From Chryseobacterium sp. C-71 (lineage in GTDB: Bacteria > Bacteroidota > Bacteroidia > Flavobacteriales > Weeksellaceae): a stretch of 64,000 nucleotides of DNA. The notes under the pieces are model-generated. The model made no database searches. It saw nothing but the letters and a program-made list of their open reading frames with translations, and had not been told where the DNA came from. This document shows, in pieces, positions 62,522 through 64,000 of the stretch. Positions within the stretch are counted from its first letter, which is position 1; each line of letters opens with the position of its first letter. The stretch spans positions 3,162,001 to 3,226,000 of the forward strand of contig NZ_CP087131.1 in the NCBI RefSeq assembly GCF_020911865.1, given 5' to 3'. The translations under genes and the position numbers were made by a program.

Positions 62522-63832
62522 ATGTCAAATATTGTTGCAATCGTTGGGCGTCCCAACGTAGGAAAATCCACACTTTTTAATCGTTTGCTTGAAAGAAGAG
62601 AAGCTATTGTAGATTCTACTTCCGGTGTTACCAGAGACCGTCATTACGGAAAATCTGACTGGAGTGGAGTAGACTTTACTGTAATTGATACAGGTGGTTA
62701 TGAGGTGAATAGCGAAGACGTTTTCCAGGAAGAAATTTCAAAACAGGTTCAGCTGGCCATTGATGAAGCGACCTCAATTATTTTTATGATGAACGTAGAA
62801 GAAGGCCTTACAGATACCGACTATGAGATTCATGAGATGTTGAGAAGATCTAAAAAGCCGGTTTATCATGTGATTAATAAAGTTGACTCTTCAAAAGAAG
62901 AATTGGCAGCTACAGAATTCTATCAGTTAGGAATTGAAAAATATTACACTTTATCTTCAGCTACAGGTTCCGGAACAGGAGAGATTCTTGATGCTGTAAT
63001 TAATGATTTTCCGACAACGGATTACAAAGATCCATTCGAAGGTCTTCCAAAAATTACCATTGCAGGTCGTCCAAACGTAGGGAAATCTACTTTAACGAAT
63101 GCTTTGCTTGATGCTGAAAGAAACATTGTAACAGATGTTGCAGGAACTACAAGAGACAGTATTCAGACGCTTTATAATAAATTTGGTCACGAGTTTGTGT
63201 TGGTAGATACTGCAGGAATGCGTCGTAAATCTAAAGTAAATGAAGATCTGGAATTCTATTCTGTAATGAGATCCATTCGTTCAATCGAATTTTCTGATGT
63301 TGTGATCATTATGGTTGATGCAACTTTGGGCTGGGAATCGCAGGATATGAATATTTTCGGTTTGGCTCAGAAAAACAGAAAAGGAATCGTCATCGTTGTT
63401 AATAAATGGGATTTGATTGAAGATAAAACAACAAATACCGTTAGAGATTTCGAGCAGTCAATCAAAGAAAAAATCGGTCAGTTTAGTGATATTCCAATTC
63501 TTTTTGTTTCCGCTTTAACGAAACAGAGAATCCTTAAAGCTGTTGAAATGGCAATGGTTGTGTATGAAGACCGTAAGAAGAAAATCAAAACTTCAAAATT
63601 AAATGAGGTAATGCTTCCTATTTTCGAACGTACTCCGCCGCCTGCAAACAAAGGGAAATTTATCAAAATCAAATATTGTGTACAGCTTCCGACGCCGTCG
63701 CCACAATTTGTATTCTTCTGTAATTTACCGCAGTATGTGAAAGAAGCGTACAAACGATTTACGGAAAATCAGTTGAGAAAAGAATTCGGTTTCACCGGAG
63801 TTCCTATTGAAGTGTATTTCAGACAAAAATAA
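62522..63832 (+). CDS. der: Ribosome biogenesis GTPase Der (EngA)
   Basis: Tandem-domain GTPase needed to assemble the 50S ribosomal subunit. It is 436 residues long. Both G domains are complete: GRPNVGKSTLFNRL, DTGGYE and NKVD in the first; GRPNVGKSTLTNAL, DTAGMRRKSKV and NKWDLI in the second. A KH-like C-terminal domain follows (KIKYCVQLPTPSPQFVFFCN). It has a structured leader upstream and its own terminator. Confidence 0.98.
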   Translation: MSNIVAIVGRPNVGKSTLFNRLLERREAIVDSTSGVTRDRHYGKSDWSGVDFTVIDTGGYEVNSEDVFQEEISKQVQLAIDEATSIIFMMNVEEGLTDTDYEIHEMLRRSKKPVYHVINKVDSSKEELAATEFYQLGIEKYYTLSSATGSGTGEILDAVINDFPTTDYKDPFEGLPKITIAGRPNVGKSTLTNALLDAERNIVTDVAGTTRDSIQTLYNKFGHEFVLVDTAGMRRKSKVNEDLEFYSVMRSIRSIEFSDVVIIMVDATLGWESQDMNIFGLAQKNRKGIVIVVNKWDLIEDKTTNTVRDFEQSIKEKIGQFSDIPILFVSALTKQRILKAVEMAMVVYEDRKKKIKTSKLNEVMLPIFERTPPPANKGKFIKIKYCVQLPTPSPQFVFFCNLPQYVKEAYKRFTENQLRKEFGFTGVPIEVYFRQK

Positions 63833-63863
63833 TCGTATTCATTTCGATTTAAAATCATAAAAT

Positions 63864-63899
63864 AATCCCTTTCAGTAATTTTCTGAGAGGGATTTTATT
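63864..63899 (+). terminator. Terminator of der
   Basis: 12-bp stem AATCCCTTTCAG/CTGAGAGGGATT with one G-T pair and a T run, 32 bp after the stop codon. Confidence 0.8.
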
Positions 63900-63937
63900 T
63901 TAAATTTCATAGTTTTGTTTTCAGAATAATCAAAATT

Positions 63938-64000
63938 ATGACGGTAGAACTTTCTAAAACTTTTTCTTTAGTTAATTCGTGGATTAACGAGCTTCGAAAC
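63938..64000 (+). CDS. Probable uracil phosphoribosyltransferase, N-terminal fragment
   Basis: The first 21 codons (MTVELSKTFSLVN, then SWINELRN) of a gene that runs off the right edge. The SxxxSLxN...LR pattern is typical of the start of UPRTase. A -7 element TAGTTTTG lies at 63910-63917. With so few residues the call is tentative. Confidence 0.4.
   Translation, partial: MTVELSKTFSLVNSWINELRN

Overview
The window is a 64 kb stretch of ordinary chromosome from a Bacteroidota bacterium of the class Flavobacteriia, most likely Chryseobacterium or a close relative. The evidence is the low G+C, A-rich sequence before start codons in place of strong Shine-Dalgarno sites, and several textbook Bacteroidota promoters of the form TTG-N19-TAnnTTTG (for example at 1978-2007, 16501-16530, 35256-35285, 50246-50275 and 54055-54084). 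It also carries a type IX secretion (T9SS) cargo protein, a TonB-dependent receptor, a class II HMG-CoA reductase, and lineage-typical families (DUF4290, DUF2207/LemA, DUF5706). I saw no rRNA, tRNA, CRISPR array, insertion sequence or prophage.

Layout. 1-7.1 kb: the start of a LuxR-type regulator, sucC, then a four-gene operon (TetR regulator, ABC half-exporter, HlyD adaptor, TolC channel) that builds a complete trans-envelope exporter; its ATPase domain is degenerate at nearly every catalytic motif. 7.1-15.4 kb: DUF423, a translationally coupled HMG-CoA reductase/small membrane protein/DUF3298 cluster, the radical-SAM plus DUF4130 DNA-repair pair with an unknown gene inserted, then pfkA-gap. 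15.4-24.3 kb: MscS channel, 1-Cys peroxiredoxin, outer-membrane barrel, an iron-uptake pair (TonB receptor and PepSY protein) behind a Fur-like palindrome, a Gfo/Idh/MocA oxidoreductase and an ABC-F ATPase. 24.4-36.1 kb: DUF1761, FemAB-like acyltransferase, an unusual carboxypeptidase-regulatory/alpha-beta hydrolase fusion, a GH25 lysozyme, NDH-2, trmD, an EEP nuclease, Lrp regulator, deoC, mazG and two lipoproteins.

36.1-48.8 kb: a 1237-residue outer-membrane protein joining a metallophosphatase, a kinase-like centre and a BamA-type barrel. It is divergent, with only 26 bp between start codons, from an HD hydrolase fused to the Pycsar-effector transmembrane domain (DUF5706). A large GAF protein, lnt, vanZ-like, proC, murB and a lipoprotein follow. 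48.8-64 kb: aminotransferase, T9SS cargo with an internal duplication, DUF1801 and YiiX-like genes, a NIL-domain gene behind a palindromic operator, LemA with two tandem DUF2207 paralogues, murA with Asp in place of the fosfomycin-target Cys, DUF4290, a DUF393 gene, a haem-binding gene broken by one in-frame TGA, der behind a structured leader, and the start of what is probably upp.

Most genes are housekeeping. The parts most worth a second look are the degenerate exporter, the phosphatase/kinase-like/barrel fusion beside the HD-Pycsar-type protein, the nonsense-interrupted haem protein, the der leader, and several short dispersed palindromic repeats. Functions are assigned from sequence motifs alone; no database search was run.
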